This document shows positions 48,637 to 58,582 of a stretch of DNA of 64,000 nucleotides, one piece after another. A program made the position numbers and the translations under genes. Under the pieces are notes generated by a model. It ran no database searches. It saw only the letters and a program-made list of their open reading frames with translations, and was not told the DNA's origin. How positions within the stretch are numbered: position 1 is the first letter of the stretch; each line of letters starts with the position of its first letter. Source of the DNA: Thermicanus aegyptius DSM 12793 (lineage in GTDB: Bacteria; Bacillota; Bacilli; Thermicanales; Thermicanaceae); contig NZ_KI783301.1 of NCBI RefSeq assembly GCF_000510645.1, forward strand, positions 2,363,151 through 2,427,150. The letters are read 5' to 3'.

Positions 48637-50994
48637 TTAGTCTCCTTCGTCTTCATTCTTCACATCCAGACCCAATCCATTCACATAATAAACATTGACA
48701 ACATGAACATCCTCCAGCCCAACCGGTTTCTCCTCGGACTTATATTTATTATAAAAATATCTCGAAACAGGAACGAGCAATTGGTCCGCTTCCAGGTAAG
48801 AGCGGTTGGCAAGCGTGATATACTCCTCCATAAGATTGACGGCCAGGACAGGGATGCTGTCGAATTGTTCAAAGAACTCATCAGAAAACTCTTTATCGGC
48901 GGAATACGGGGCGAGCGAATCCAGGATTGCCCGCTTAAACCTTTCCGCCTCAAAACGATACCGTGTCAGCCAATCGTCACGCAAATCTCCGGAATAGATC
49001 CAATCAAGCCACTCATTTACCCTGCCTTCATCCAGAATGAAGCTTTCGCCGTTTTTTCGAAGAATTTCTAAGGATCGAAGGACCTCTTCCTCCCTGTATA
49101 TCCCTTGAAAACGGGTAGGTGAGGTACAGATATAAAAATCACAAATCTTTTCGGGTGGAAATGGTTTCCGATTCACTCTTCCCAACCGTTGGAGCATCGC
49201 TTCTAAGGGAGCCGGATCGCTAAACCCGACCTCAAAGCTAACATCCAGGCTAACTTCAACCGCTTGGGTCGCTACCAAAACGGTAGGTATCTTTTGGGAG
49301 GAAGGCTTGTTCATTCGTTCCAGGATTTCTTTCTCCACCTGTAAACGATCCCTTCCATGCAATTTCCCATGAAGGAGCAGCAAAGTAATTTTTATTTTGC
49401 CCGCTTTTAATCGCCTGTACATCTTCATCGCCCTAGATATTGTGTTGCAGACGATCAGCACTCTCTCTCCTTTTTCTATACGGCTTTCGATGATCCGGAT
49501 CGACTCATCGTCGAGCAGATCGCGGTGAATGAAATGAATATGATGCCTCCGCACTTTCTGATAAAACTCGGATGCCGGTTTAATCAATGCCTGAAAGCGA
49601 AGCTCTTCTTGCAAAACCTGCTGAAGAAGTTGTGGAAAAGTAGCTGTCATGAAGAGGAACTCAACCCCCCATTCCCTCTGCAAATACCCAAAAGCTTTTA
49701 TCAACATGGCGGTCCGAACCACGTCATAAACATGAATCTCATCGACCACGATGCGATTATTGGATAGCCGGACGATTTCCGCTTCATACCCTTTGGTCCG
49801 AAAAAATACTTTCAGGATCTGATAAGGTGAAGAAACGCGAATGGGGAAGAGATGTAGGTTTACAACGTTCCGTATTTTCCTCGCTTCTTTTTCCGCGCTC
49901 TCAGTCCCGATCTCCATTTCCATCAGCCGATAATAATAAAATTGCAAATCCCTCCCATGCTTTAGAGAGACAGCCCCAGGGAAGATGGAATGAAGGCGCA
50001 AATACATGGCATTCATGCTGGCCTGATAGGGGAGAAGATAGATGAAATGTGAAAAGGATGAAGCAAAAGCCCAAAGTAAGGCCGCTTCTGTTTTCCCGCT
50101 TCCTGTGGGGGCGATGAGAAGAGCGGATCCCTTTACCTTCATCACTTGCCGTTGATGGGGATAGAGGTGATCCTCATCCAGATGAAACCGTTCCATGATC
50201 TCTCGTTGGGAAGAGACCTTTAGGGGTTGTATCTCAATCCTTCCTGCCGAAGCACGATGATCACTTGCCAGTAGGGCCCCTCGTAGGAGTATCCCGATCT
50301 TGGCTTCCGCTTTATCCAGTTTCCGCATTCCAAACTTTTGATGGATCTCACGGTCAGTTTGGTGAATTGCGGTCATAATGACATGGACTGCACGGGGGAC
50401 GAAGTCTTGGAATCTGGGTGCGCGATTCCTCTTATCCCTCCATATCTCTCCCCAAAGGATCTCACCAAATCCCAATTCACGTTTCCAGACCGGCACCACC
50501 TCACGGATGAAATCCCATAGATCAGGAAAGAGATGACCGGGAAGTTCCCTCACCTGCTCCTCTATATGTTTCTCACTTACGGAAGAATAGGGAGGATAAC
50601 GTTCGATCAGTTTTTCCCATTCTTTGTGATGGGTAAGAACTGCAGTAATCACATGTTTCCGCAAGATCTCTTCCGAAGGAGGGATGACCCAGTCAAGGAA
50701 AGAGAGGGAGAGGACTTCATGTCTCTCTCCCCAAGGTTCGTCAGTGGTTAACTGCCTCTGGAACCCATTAGCCATCTTGCCAAAATCATGGAGTAGTGCC
50801 GCCCAAAAAAGCTCTTCTTTAAATTCCCAGACATGCGGATGGCGATCAAGCAAATATTTTAACGCTAGGATCACGTTAAATGTATGATCCAGAAGAGATT
50901 CGGATCCTTCCGACCTTCTTTCCGACTTGGCAAGAATGGATTCCAGGTGAAGTACGGAGGGATGCGTGCGCCAATTATTGAGGGAAAAACTCAT
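48637..50994 (-). CDS. cas3: CRISPR-associated helicase/nuclease Cas3
   Basis: This 785-residue Cas3 has an N-terminal HD nuclease (H37 in SLLDHTFN, H69-D70 in ALLHDFGKMANGF) followed by an SF2 helicase: Walker A ALLIAPTGSGKTEAALL (about 297), DEIH box RIVVDEIHVYD, motif III LFMTATFPQ and motif VI MLQRLGRVNRKP. It is recruited by Cascade to degrade target DNA. Its ATG overlaps the end of cas5 by 20 bp, with GGGGGG upstream inside cas5. All catalytic motifs appear intact. Confidence 0.96.
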   Translation of the reverse strand: MSFSLNNWRTHPSVLHLESILAKSERRSEGSESLLDHTFNVILALKYLLDRHPHVWEFKEELFWAALLHDFGKMANGFQRQLTTDEPWGERHEVLSLSFLDWVIPPSEEILRKHVITAVLTHHKEWEKLIERYPPYSSVSEKHIEEQVRELPGHLFPDLWDFIREVVPVWKRELGFGEILWGEIWRDKRNRAPRFQDFVPRAVHVIMTAIHQTDREIHQKFGMRKLDKAEAKIGILLRGALLASDHRASAGRIEIQPLKVSSQREIMERFHLDEDHLYPHQRQVMKVKGSALLIAPTGSGKTEAALLWAFASSFSHFIYLLPYQASMNAMYLRLHSIFPGAVSLKHGRDLQFYYYRLMEMEIGTESAEKEARKIRNVVNLHLFPIRVSSPYQILKVFFRTKGYEAEIVRLSNNRIVVDEIHVYDVVRTAMLIKAFGYLQREWGVEFLFMTATFPQLLQQVLQEELRFQALIKPASEFYQKVRRHHIHFIHRDLLDDESIRIIESRIEKGERVLIVCNTISRAMKMYRRLKAGKIKITLLLLHGKLHGRDRLQVEKEILERMNKPSSQKIPTVLVATQAVEVSLDVSFEVGFSDPAPLEAMLQRLGRVNRKPFPPEKICDFYICTSPTRFQGIYREEEVLRSLEILRKNGESFILDEGRVNEWLDWIYSGDLRDDWLTRYRFEAERFKRAILDSLAPYSADKEFSDEFFEQFDSIPVLAVNLMEEYITLANRSYLEADQLLVPVSRYFYNKYKSEEKPVGLEDVHVVNVYYVNGLGLDVKNEDEGD

Positions 50995-51730
50995 GAAAGA
51001 TTACCCCCCGCCCATACCCTTTCTCTTCATCCATTTCAGGATCAAACCAAAATTTCCGATGTTGATGACCGATCTGCATCATCACATGCTTATTCGACAG
51101 ACTCCTCTCCTCATTTTGAAGGGAATAAAGCCTTTGCTGGAGGATGATAAATCGGGCAAATGTCACTTGACGTTCATTGGCAGTGTCGATAAATTGAGGC
51201 ATCATGACCGTTATGCCCATTCTCGTCAAGGGCCTCCATTCCCAGGGGAGAAGCGTATGTTCAAAATATACCTTATCCGACTCCTGCAGCTTTAGGATCT
51301 TGGCCGATAGAAGGGTAATCAGATCCTGGGAGCGGCCAAGGACGAGGGGGTAACGCGGCTCAAGGAATGGTTCCCTGAAATCCAGACGATCCAAGTAAAG
51401 GGTTAATTTCGGGTGATAAAGAAACTCCCTTTGAATCGGATTGATGTTTCCATCAAGATTCTTCGGTACCTTCTGTCCTTGGTAGGGAAAACTGCCACCG
51501 GAAGCGGAAACGGCATGGACATGTTCCAAATCTTCACTTTTGCTTTCATATTGAAACTGATAGGCAAACTTCATGGTGTGGGGATCCACCCAGTTCCCGA
51601 TGGCCGCACTAATGAGCCCATAAATGGTGGATGGTGGCGGCATGAAATAGGTAGGTTGCCTACCCCATGTGTAATGGGGGTAGCGAAAAGAAGCCGTCAT
51701 CCCTTCAAACTCAAGTTTAAGGACTTCCAT
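50975..51730 (-). CDS. cas5: Cascade subunit Cas5 (Tneap-like)
   Basis: A 251-residue RAMP protein: VLKLEFEGMTASFRYPHYTW and QPTYFMPPPSTIYGLISAAI are the Cas5 signature, with a C-terminal RAMP domain. It caps the 5' handle of the crRNA in Cascade. It sits between cas7 and cas3; the intervals to them are 11 bp and an overlap. Start ATG 51730 after AGGAGAGAAGAAG. Confidence 0.9.
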   Translation of the reverse strand: MEVLKLEFEGMTASFRYPHYTWGRQPTYFMPPPSTIYGLISAAIGNWVDPHTMKFAYQFQYESKSEDLEHVHAVSASGGSFPYQGQKVPKNLDGNINPIQREFLYHPKLTLYLDRLDFREPFLEPRYPLVLGRSQDLITLLSAKILKLQESDKVYFEHTLLPWEWRPLTRMGITVMMPQFIDTANERQVTFARFIILQQRLYSLQNEERSLSNKHVMMQIGHQHRKFWFDPEMDEEKGYGRGVIFHEFFPQ

Positions 51731-51741
51731 CTTCTTCTCTC

Positions 51742-52821
51742 CTAATCAAGCCATTTGTAATGACTCTCATCGTTAAACGATGCGGCAAGTTGCAAAACCA
51801 CTTCCCGGGGATGGCCGATTACATAATCTTCGAGGATATGGTTCTCCCGCAATTCATTCAGCAGGGAGACGACCTCTTCCCTTTGTCCATCCATATATCC
51901 ACGCGGCCAACCCACATACAACGGAGAGAGGATCTGATCATGATAAACCCGTAATACTTCTCGCAGGGCTTCCGTATGGATAATGGGGTCTCCATCGCGA
52001 TTCGCTTGTACCACATAGTTAAAAGGATGATTTCCTCCTTTGGTCACGGCAAAGAGGACAAAGCTGGGGGTTACATCGGTATAATGAAGGGATTGTTTCG
52101 CCCCGCCTTCCAAAGCCGCAATTCCTTGTAAAAGAGAAGCGATCCGCGCTCCTCTTTGGCGATCGGAAAGGCGGTATGCCTCCATGGAATCTACCGTCAC
52201 CTTTTCAAGCCCGCTTTCCTGCGCCTCTTTGATGCGGACTTCATCCAAATTCTTAAAGCCCGTCTTTGAGACCGTCCAAAACGTCCCGGCGGATCGAAGG
52301 TCGAGGGATAATAGTCCTTTGAGGGTAGACCGGTAAAATTGATGTTCATGGGGAACAGGATCGCCTTCGTGACGGGCCATCACGCCGAAATCGTCCACCA
52401 CGCGGGTCGGAGCTATAGCGACTAATGTGCTGACCCGAAAGGGAGAGACGCGGGTTAAGGTCGCGGTCGTTGGGGTTTCCTCCCTTTCTTCTTCCTTTTT
52501 CGCACCTTTTTTCTTCGATTCTGCGCGCATATATCCGAAGAGATCATCATCCCAATAGCGAATCGGATTGGAGTCCGTGTAAGCGATCTTCGCTTCACGG
52601 AAAATGGGGGCGTTGTGCCATTCAATCTCTCCGGAGGTTTCCAGGGTGGTGCGGAGCCAGTAACGGAATGCCTGGGCGGAAACATAGGGATAACTTTTGC
52701 TGCCAACGAAGATTTGCTTTACGCCCACCTTGTTGTCTGTCCTTTCCCCCGTTAGCGTTCCGAGATTATTTAACGCGGATGCCGATGCATCGATTAACAA
52801 TAAACCTGTTAAATGGGACAT
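51742..52821 (-). CDS. cas7: Cascade backbone protein Cas7 (Cst2/DevR-like)
   Basis: A 359-residue Cas7: LTGLLLIDASASALNNLGTL, YPYVSAQAFRYWLRTTLE, TLTRVSPFRVSTLVAI and VVDDFGVMARHEGD match the Cst2/DevR branch of type I-B. It polymerises along the crRNA spacer. A charged loop (AESKKKGAKKEEEREET) at about 103-119 is probably exposed. ATG 52821 abuts the cas8b stop; AAGGAGG lies within the cas8b end. Confidence 0.92.
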   Translation of the reverse strand: MSHLTGLLLIDASASALNNLGTLTGERTDNKVGVKQIFVGSKSYPYVSAQAFRYWLRTTLETSGEIEWHNAPIFREAKIAYTDSNPIRYWDDDLFGYMRAESKKKGAKKEEEREETPTTATLTRVSPFRVSTLVAIAPTRVVDDFGVMARHEGDPVPHEHQFYRSTLKGLLSLDLRSAGTFWTVSKTGFKNLDEVRIKEAQESGLEKVTVDSMEAYRLSDRQRGARIASLLQGIAALEGGAKQSLHYTDVTPSFVLFAVTKGGNHPFNYVVQANRDGDPIIHTEALREVLRVYHDQILSPLYVGWPRGYMDGQREEVVSLLNELRENHILEDYVIGHPREVVLQLAASFNDESHYKWLD

Positions 52822-54264
52822 TTACGCTTCCTCCTTTTCCAATTGATTTTCATCCTCTTCCGGCTCACTCTCCTTGAGGATTTCCCGATGACGGGTAAAC
52901 CACTTCTTCTCATACAATTGTTCCATCATCCGTATGAGAATGAGGTCTCTTCCCACCTGCCAGTTTCCTTCATAGGGATCCTCCCATTGTTCAAAGACGT
53001 TGATAAATTGATCAAAAGTGATGGGAAGTTCCCACGATTGATCGAGATTTGCTCCATGACGGATGGCATGATTGTTGGCCTTAATAAAGAGATTTCGCAA
53101 TTCTTCATATTCCACATATTTGTTCCTATTCCGTAAATGATAAAACCTCTGAAAAAAATGGTGATCGTCCGTCTTTAACAGATATTCTACCAGCCGATCG
53201 GCCATCTGTTTTATTTCTTCGATTTTCTCCTCTCTCACCTGCACCACCTCCTTCATCAAATGTTTCCCTATTTCCCAATAATGAAGAATATCCTTTTCTT
53301 TCCCGTTTAAAAGCGACTTGTATCGCCGAATTGCCCCTTCCACGAGATGTGTGCGAATAAATGAAGCATATCCGGCCGGAAGATCGAAGAGATCTTCATA
53401 CAGGCGGTTGGGAAGATTGAAGGATTGAGTTCCTTTTTCTCCTTTCTTTCCCTTCTTCGATGGAACTCCCCAGGCATCATGTGCCATTTGCTGCCAAGTT
53501 TGATAGAAGGCAGCACTTTTCATGTCATACACAAAGGAGAGAATCTGCACCGGTAGATGATACATGGAAATATCCGCGTTTGTCCCATAATTTGTAAGAT
53601 GGTAGATAGTCACAGAACCTTCCGGCTCTTCGTATTTCAAAAAACGATCCACCTCTAGGAATTGTCGAATAAACTGGGTTTTCGGATATTTCATATCAGG
53701 AGATGCCTTGGCCTCCTTAAGCAAAGCATTCTGTTCGTTCATTAGTTTAAACCGGTGGGCGAGCTCAATCGTGACATTAAAATCATCGGCATGAACAAAG
53801 AAGGCTTGACCGGAGATTTTAAGGGAACCCAGGGGGAAGGCTTGAACCGCCAACAAACAATAAGGACATATTTCCAATCCTGTTCGACGGCTCGGGAAAA
53901 AATTGATTAACCCCTCACCGGTAAGGAGTGGAACGTGTTGGCGAAATGCGCGAAAGTGGGAAGGTTGCCCGCAAAAGGAGCAGGTTCCATTAGATCCTTC
54001 TTCATCTTTTAGAAAACCATACAGAACCTCATCTAATGCTTCCCGTTTCCGCTCTTCCTTCATCGTCGGATTGACATAAGCGGAATTAGGAAAGAGAACG
54101 GAGAGAAACGAGTGAAAGTATGGCGAGGAGTAGGTTTTCTCGAGATATTGGGCAAACTCCTTTAATTGTTCTTTCGTGACGTCGGCAGGATCATCAAGAT
54201 CGAAATGGCTTACAATCACCGCAATCCCTACATCAATCATCGGATGATTCGTTAGCATAAGCAA
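52822..54264 (-). CDS. cas8b: Cascade large subunit Cas8b (Cst1, CxxC-CxxC type)
   Basis: A 480-residue protein with the paired zinc motif NGTCSFCGQPSHFRAF and GLEICPYCLLAVQAFPLGSL that names the Cst1 family of the Tneap I-B subtype. The remainder is helical and poorly conserved, as usual for Cas8. It recognises PAM and holds the crRNA 5' end. First gene of the main cas operon. The start is TTG 54264 with GGAGG 10 nt upstream; ATG 54258 is a weaker alternative. Confidence 0.9.
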   Translation of the reverse strand: MLMLTNHPMIDVGIAVIVSHFDLDDPADVTKEQLKEFAQYLEKTYSSPYFHSFLSVLFPNSAYVNPTMKEERKREALDEVLYGFLKDEEGSNGTCSFCGQPSHFRAFRQHVPLLTGEGLINFFPSRRTGLEICPYCLLAVQAFPLGSLKISGQAFFVHADDFNVTIELAHRFKLMNEQNALLKEAKASPDMKYPKTQFIRQFLEVDRFLKYEEPEGSVTIYHLTNYGTNADISMYHLPVQILSFVYDMKSAAFYQTWQQMAHDAWGVPSKKGKKGEKGTQSFNLPNRLYEDLFDLPAGYASFIRTHLVEGAIRRYKSLLNGKEKDILHYWEIGKHLMKEVVQVREEKIEEIKQMADRLVEYLLKTDDHHFFQRFYHLRNRNKYVEYEELRNLFIKANNHAIRHGANLDQSWELPITFDQFINVFEQWEDPYEGNWQVGRDLILIRMMEQLYEKKWFTRHREILKESEPEEDENQLEKEEA

Positions 54265-54555
54265 GCTTCATGCACCTCCTTCCATCCGTAGATTTCAGCA
54301 TCGATGATGACGTACTTTTCTCGTTTTCTCGTCTATAAGATTCTCTTCTCTTTTACTTTTTCCCTCCTTTTCCCTGAAATTTTTTACCTATCGCTTTCGT
54401 TTTCCGTTTCCCTCCCATCCCTAACTACTACTTAGTATTTAGGCCTCCATGACGCTAATGCGGCACCATTAGAAAAAGGAAATGATGGATCACAATTTCC
54501 GCATTTATTGATAGGTCCCTAGGATCATGGTAGGAAGGTTTTTTATTAAGTTTCC

Positions 54556-54609
54556 TATTTATTCATAGCACATGGTTTTGACAACATATTGTCATGGAAC
54601 CTATGTTCC
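54556..54609 (-). promoter_or_regulatory. Promoter and twin palindromes upstream of the cas operon
   Basis: TTGTCA (54584-54579), 17-nt spacer, TAAATA (54561-54556) form a promoter directed at cas8b. The -35 is one arm of TGACAACATATTGTCA (54579-54594), and a second inverted repeat GGAAC-CTAT-GTTCC follows at 54596-54609. This arrangement suggests a repressor or activator site controlling cas expression; the regulator is unknown. Confidence 0.5.
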
Positions 54610-54772
54610 CTAATGTTAATTTTGCATATTTTCCTTGTGATCCTGTTTAAAACCTACTTCGTTTATTTCATATCATTCCATAAACATCATCTTTATATTT
54701 TGTATCTATTGCCCTACCCTTTCACAATTCATCAAACTCGATGCATCCTTTAGCATCTATCAAGTTTTCGTG

Positions 54773-54804
54773 AAAAAAAACGCCCCCGAAATTCGAGAGC
54801 GTTT
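54773..54804 (-). terminator. Terminator of the array 2 transcript
   Basis: AAACGC...GCGTTT with internal CGAA/TTCG pairs, then a run of eight Ts on the minus strand, about 75 nt beyond the trailer end of array 2. It separates pre-crRNA from the cas operon. Confidence 0.75.
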
Positions 54805-54879
54805 GAAAACTTTTTAAATTTATTCATAAACTTTTTCACCTTGATCCTAAATTGTGACGCTGAAGGCTGTTATCCTAAT

Positions 54880-57339
54880 TTTTTTATTCCCTTGATCGGG
54901 TCTTGGTGTCTGCAACTGAGATGGTAAACGAATATCCGGAGATAGTACCGGGTTTCAATCTCCTCAATCGGGTCTTGGTGTCTGCAACAAGGGTATTAAC
55001 TGTAAAAGGTAGCGATAGTTCTGTAGCGTTTCAATCCCCTCAATCGGGTCTTGGTATCTGCAACGTTACGGAGTTATTCACTTCGATCCGAGAGACATAC
55101 CGTTTCAATCCCCTCAATCGGGTCTTGGTGTCTGCAACTAGATGCCGTTTTGTGAAGGGATTTGAACGCTTTAAGGAGTTTCAATCCCCTCAATCGGGTC
55201 TTGGTGTCTGCAACAGAAAGGAGGATGCAAAATGCGTGTTCTTTATGAAAGTTTCAATCCCCTCAATCGGGTCTTGGTGTCTGCAACAGGATACGACACC
55301 TTCATCCGGTCTGTCGGCATTGGTTTCAATCCCCTCAATCGGGTCTTGGTGTCTGCAACGAACTGATAAGGCACATAACCAAAGGGCTCAAAGATAAGTT
55401 TCAATCCCCTCAATCGGGTCTTGGTGTCTGCAACGGAGACGGCAGAAATCATCCTGAACTGCGAACAGGGTTTCAATCCCCTCAATCGGGTCTTGGTGTC
55501 TGCAACTCAAACGCGACGACAACGATAATATCCGGCCAATCAAGTTTCAATCCCCTCAATCGGGTCTTGGTGTCTGCAACGGAGTGTGACCAAATATTAC
55601 AATTCTATCATCTATAATGTTTCAATCCCCTCAATCGGGTCTTGGTGTCTGCAACTAAGCAAGGTTCCGGAAGAGAAGCACATTGATATTCTTCGGTTTC
55701 AATCCCCTCAATCGGGTCTTGGTGTCTGCAACCCTCGGAGCTTTAGGTATCGGTTTCGGTTCGTTTAAGTTTCAATCCCCTCAATCGGGTCTTGGTGTCT
55801 GCAACTAAGCGAACCATCTGGAGATCGTTTACCGGGAGTGTTGTTTCAATCCCCTCAATCGGGTCTTGGTGTCTGCAACCGGCAAGCCGTGCATGAGCGA
55901 CAGGCGGCCATTCAGCGTTTCAATCCCCTCAATCGGGTCTTGGTGTCTGCAACTGAGCGAACGATCTTTCGTCGAAGTGGAGCTGGGTGTTTCAATCCCC
56001 TCAATCGGGTCTTGGTGTCTGCAACCGACAATGTCGTACTCCTCGCCGGCCGCCGGTTGCGTTTCAATCCCCTCAATCGGGTCTTGGTGTCTGCAACATC
56101 CAGGAGCGAACGTCACTGGTCCAGCTTTAACTTTGTTTCAATCCCCTCAATCGGGTCTTGATGTCTGCAACGTAGACCTGGGCATCGCGAACGCCGGGGA
56201 CGGAAAGAGGTTTCAATCCCCTCAATCGGGTCTTGGTGTCTGCAACCGCTTTTGAAAAGGTGCCGGTATACCGGTGGTATAAGTTTCAATCCCCTCAATC
56301 GGGTCTTGGTGTCTGCAACGTGAGATCAAGTGAACCGATAGCACGACGATACAAGGTTTCAATCCCCTCAATCGGGTCTTGGTGTCTGCAACGTGTGCGG
56401 GTATTGGGATGAGGACGAGCTATTGGAGCGTTTCAATCCCCTCAATCGGGTCTTGGTGTCTGCAACCTTTTACGCCAGGATCGGTAGCGGCGAACCAAAG
56501 CGGTTTCAATCCCCTCAATCGGGTCTTGGTGTCTGCAACGCAACGACGAAAAAAGCATTTATGGGTGATAAATGGGTTTCAATCCCCTCAATCGGGTCTT
56601 GGTGTCTGCAACACGAGATTGGCAGATTAAGGGAAAAGAGCGTAAGGAAGTTTCAATCCCCTCAATCGGGTCTTGGTGTCTGCAACGTATAGGTCGTCGC
56701 CGGAAGACGAAGACCGGCACCGTTTCAATCCCCTCAATCGGGTCTTGGTGTCTGCAACGCTACGGTTACCTGGTGGACCGCGGGGAAGTTCAGGGTTTCA
56801 ATCCCCTCAATCGGGTCTTGGTGTCTGCAACTGAAGGCTTAACGACAAACGATATAGAGCTTAAATGTTTCAATCCCCTCAATCGGGTCTTGGTGTCTGC
56901 AACAGTACCCTACTCTACACGTAGATCTTGAGTACTTTAGTTTCAATCCCCTCAATCGGGTCTTGGTGTCTGCAACGGACTAAGCAACGAAGAAAACGGC
57001 GGTCGTGGTGGGTTTCAATCCCCTCAATCGGGTCTTGGTGTCTGCAACGCAGAAGCGCCTCCGGGAGATCGAGGCCGAGATGTGTTTCAATCCCCTCAAT
57101 CGGGTCTTGGTGTCTGCAACGGGTCGTCGTGGGTCAAAGCAACAGCAGTTAATGCGGTTTCAATCCCCTCAATCGGGTCTTGGTGTCTGCAACAGCGAGT
57201 TGGGATACGCGGTCTAAGGGACCGGTGCGGTTTCAATCCCCTCAATCGGGTCTTGGTGTCTGCAACCCTCAATGTCTAGTATTAGTCTTGGGGTTGTTTT
57301 ATGTTTCAATCCCCTCAATCGGGTCTTGGTGTCTGCAAC
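54880..57339 (-). CRISPR. CRISPR array 2: 34 repeats of 37 bp, 33 spacers
   Basis: In crRNA orientation the repeat begins GTTGCAGACACC, has ACCAAGACCCGATTGAGG and ends GGGGATTGAAAC. It differs from the array 1 repeat at five positions (4, 7, 8, 23, 24). The leftmost repeat (54880-54916) is degenerate and carries the array 1 sequence CGATCAAGG at positions 23-24. Repeats 2 and 3 and repeat 18 (56135-56171) each have one change. The left end is the trailer; the leader is at 57340-57545. Spacers are 35-40 nt and I saw no duplicates. Confidence 0.98.
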
Positions 57340-57545
57340 CGAGTTTGATTTCAAGGAATTTTGTCAGCATTCATTGCGATTACTGGCGAGTGAATCACAG
57401 TCAGATCCCATTCAATTTTCGAAGATCGCCATATTGTGAAAAAAGATAGGTCAGCCACGAATTTTTCTTGATTATACCATTTCTTCATTAGGATTTACAA
57501 CAAGTTTGCCTCCCATTATTACAATTATCGCTAATCCACTCAAAG
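57340..57545 (-). promoter_or_regulatory. Leader and promoter of CRISPR array 2
   Basis: Blocks TTTTCGAAGATCG (57416-57428), GTCAGCCACGAA (57450-57461) and, on the minus strand, TGG-TATAAT (57476-57471) with TTGTAA 18 nt upstream (57500-57495). Distances to the first repeat equal those in leader 1. Confidence 0.85.
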
Positions 57546-57559
57546 GGATACCAGGGCAT

Positions 57560-58549
57560 TTATGGGATCACTTTTATCTTTCCCAACCCAAAAACGGTGG
57601 ATTTTCCGACATGAATCCACTCCCCTAATTTAAGAAACCGATAATAGGGATGCCAGGGCCCCGAATACGTTATCTTTCCCACCACCCCCCCTAACTTCAT
57701 GCGCTCCTTTTGCCGATTGGAGTATCGCTCCCAGTCAAACCAGCGGGTTTCATCGGCGATGGACACGATCCGGTCCGTCTGTTCGATAAAAGGACGGTAA
57801 TCGGGAATTTCAACATTCCCCTCTTGATGGATGAGGAGAAGGGAAACAGCCCGTCTGATGATTCCCCTCACCAGCGCCTTGAAATCAGGCCGTGTGAGAA
57901 GATGATCTTTGTCCTTCATGCGGAGGGGAGTTAAAAAATAGAGGTTCAGTTCTCCATCCGCCGGGGGCATAGAAGAAAGGGAGCCCGCTTCATAAACGGG
58001 ATACTCTTTGCACAATACTTTCTCCTCCCCATTATAAATTGGAAACAAATCTCCGGCGAGATCTTCATAAAAAACCTGGCGAAGCTCCGCTCTAAGCTTC
58101 TCCTTCCCAAGTCCCATCTCCCCAATTCGTTCCAACACCAGAATAAAAAAGGGGAGATAATCAATTCCCTTGCCGAATAATGTGAAAGATAATTGAAAAC
58201 GCTCTCCGGGAGCATAATACTCCTTCTCTTCTAAAGGAGGGAGAAGGAGAAAGGGGCGGACCGCCTCTTCATTCCCCTGCAGGTTGGGAAGATCCTTCGG
58301 CAATTTCGTCTCAAAGAGATATTGATAGATGCAATCCTCCAAATGTTCTCTCACAGGCTCTCCGGGACGCCGCGGGCAGGCGCATGTTAATTCCCGGAAG
58401 GCGTGCCCCATCGCACCGCGAAATAAAGAACCCTTATACCTGGGCATGAACAACCCCCGATTTCCCGCCTGAAACGTGGCGGTAAAGCGTGCGACTTTAA
58501 GCTGAGAGAGCATGGCCCACAATTCTTCTCCGGCGTCTAAATATTTCAT
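57560..58549 (-). CDS. cas6: CRISPR pre-crRNA endoribonuclease Cas6
   Basis: A 329-residue Cas6 of the large RAMP type. FRGAMGHAFRELTCACPRRP and CIYQYLFETKLP form an N-terminal cysteine-containing segment typical of the Cas6 group often seen with type III systems. The C-terminal LKLGEWIHVGKSTVFGLGKI is the glycine-rich RNA-binding loop. It should cut repeats 8 nt from the 3' end. Length exceeds the usual 220-250 of I-B Cas6. It has its own promoter and is separated from the other cas genes by array 2. ATG 58549 has AAGGAG 6 nt upstream. Confidence 0.88.
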   Translation of the reverse strand: MKYLDAGEELWAMLSQLKVARFTATFQAGNRGLFMPRYKGSLFRGAMGHAFRELTCACPRRPGEPVREHLEDCIYQYLFETKLPKDLPNLQGNEEAVRPFLLLPPLEEKEYYAPGERFQLSFTLFGKGIDYLPFFILVLERIGEMGLGKEKLRAELRQVFYEDLAGDLFPIYNGEEKVLCKEYPVYEAGSLSSMPPADGELNLYFLTPLRMKDKDHLLTRPDFKALVRGIIRRAVSLLLIHQEGNVEIPDYRPFIEQTDRIVSIADETRWFDWERYSNRQKERMKLGGVVGKITYSGPWHPYYRFLKLGEWIHVGKSTVFGLGKIKVIP

Positions 58550-58582
58550 GGTGATCTCCTTTATATCCTGTCGTTAGATGCG

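Larger units (their letters stand above)
54265..54879. other. AT-rich non-coding region between array 2 and cas8b
   Basis: No credible gene. It contains, in minus-strand order, the array 2 terminator (54804-54773), two small palindromes over a promoter (54609-54556), and an A+T-rich leader of about 290 nt before cas8b. I recognised no riboswitch. Confidence 0.7.

Noticed and set aside
54903-57449. Many overlapping open frames across array 2 (and likewise 44370-46331 across array 1)
   Set aside because: They consist of translated repeats (for example SIPSIGSWCLQ, PLDRVLVLGT) and spacers; the DNA is CRISPR array.
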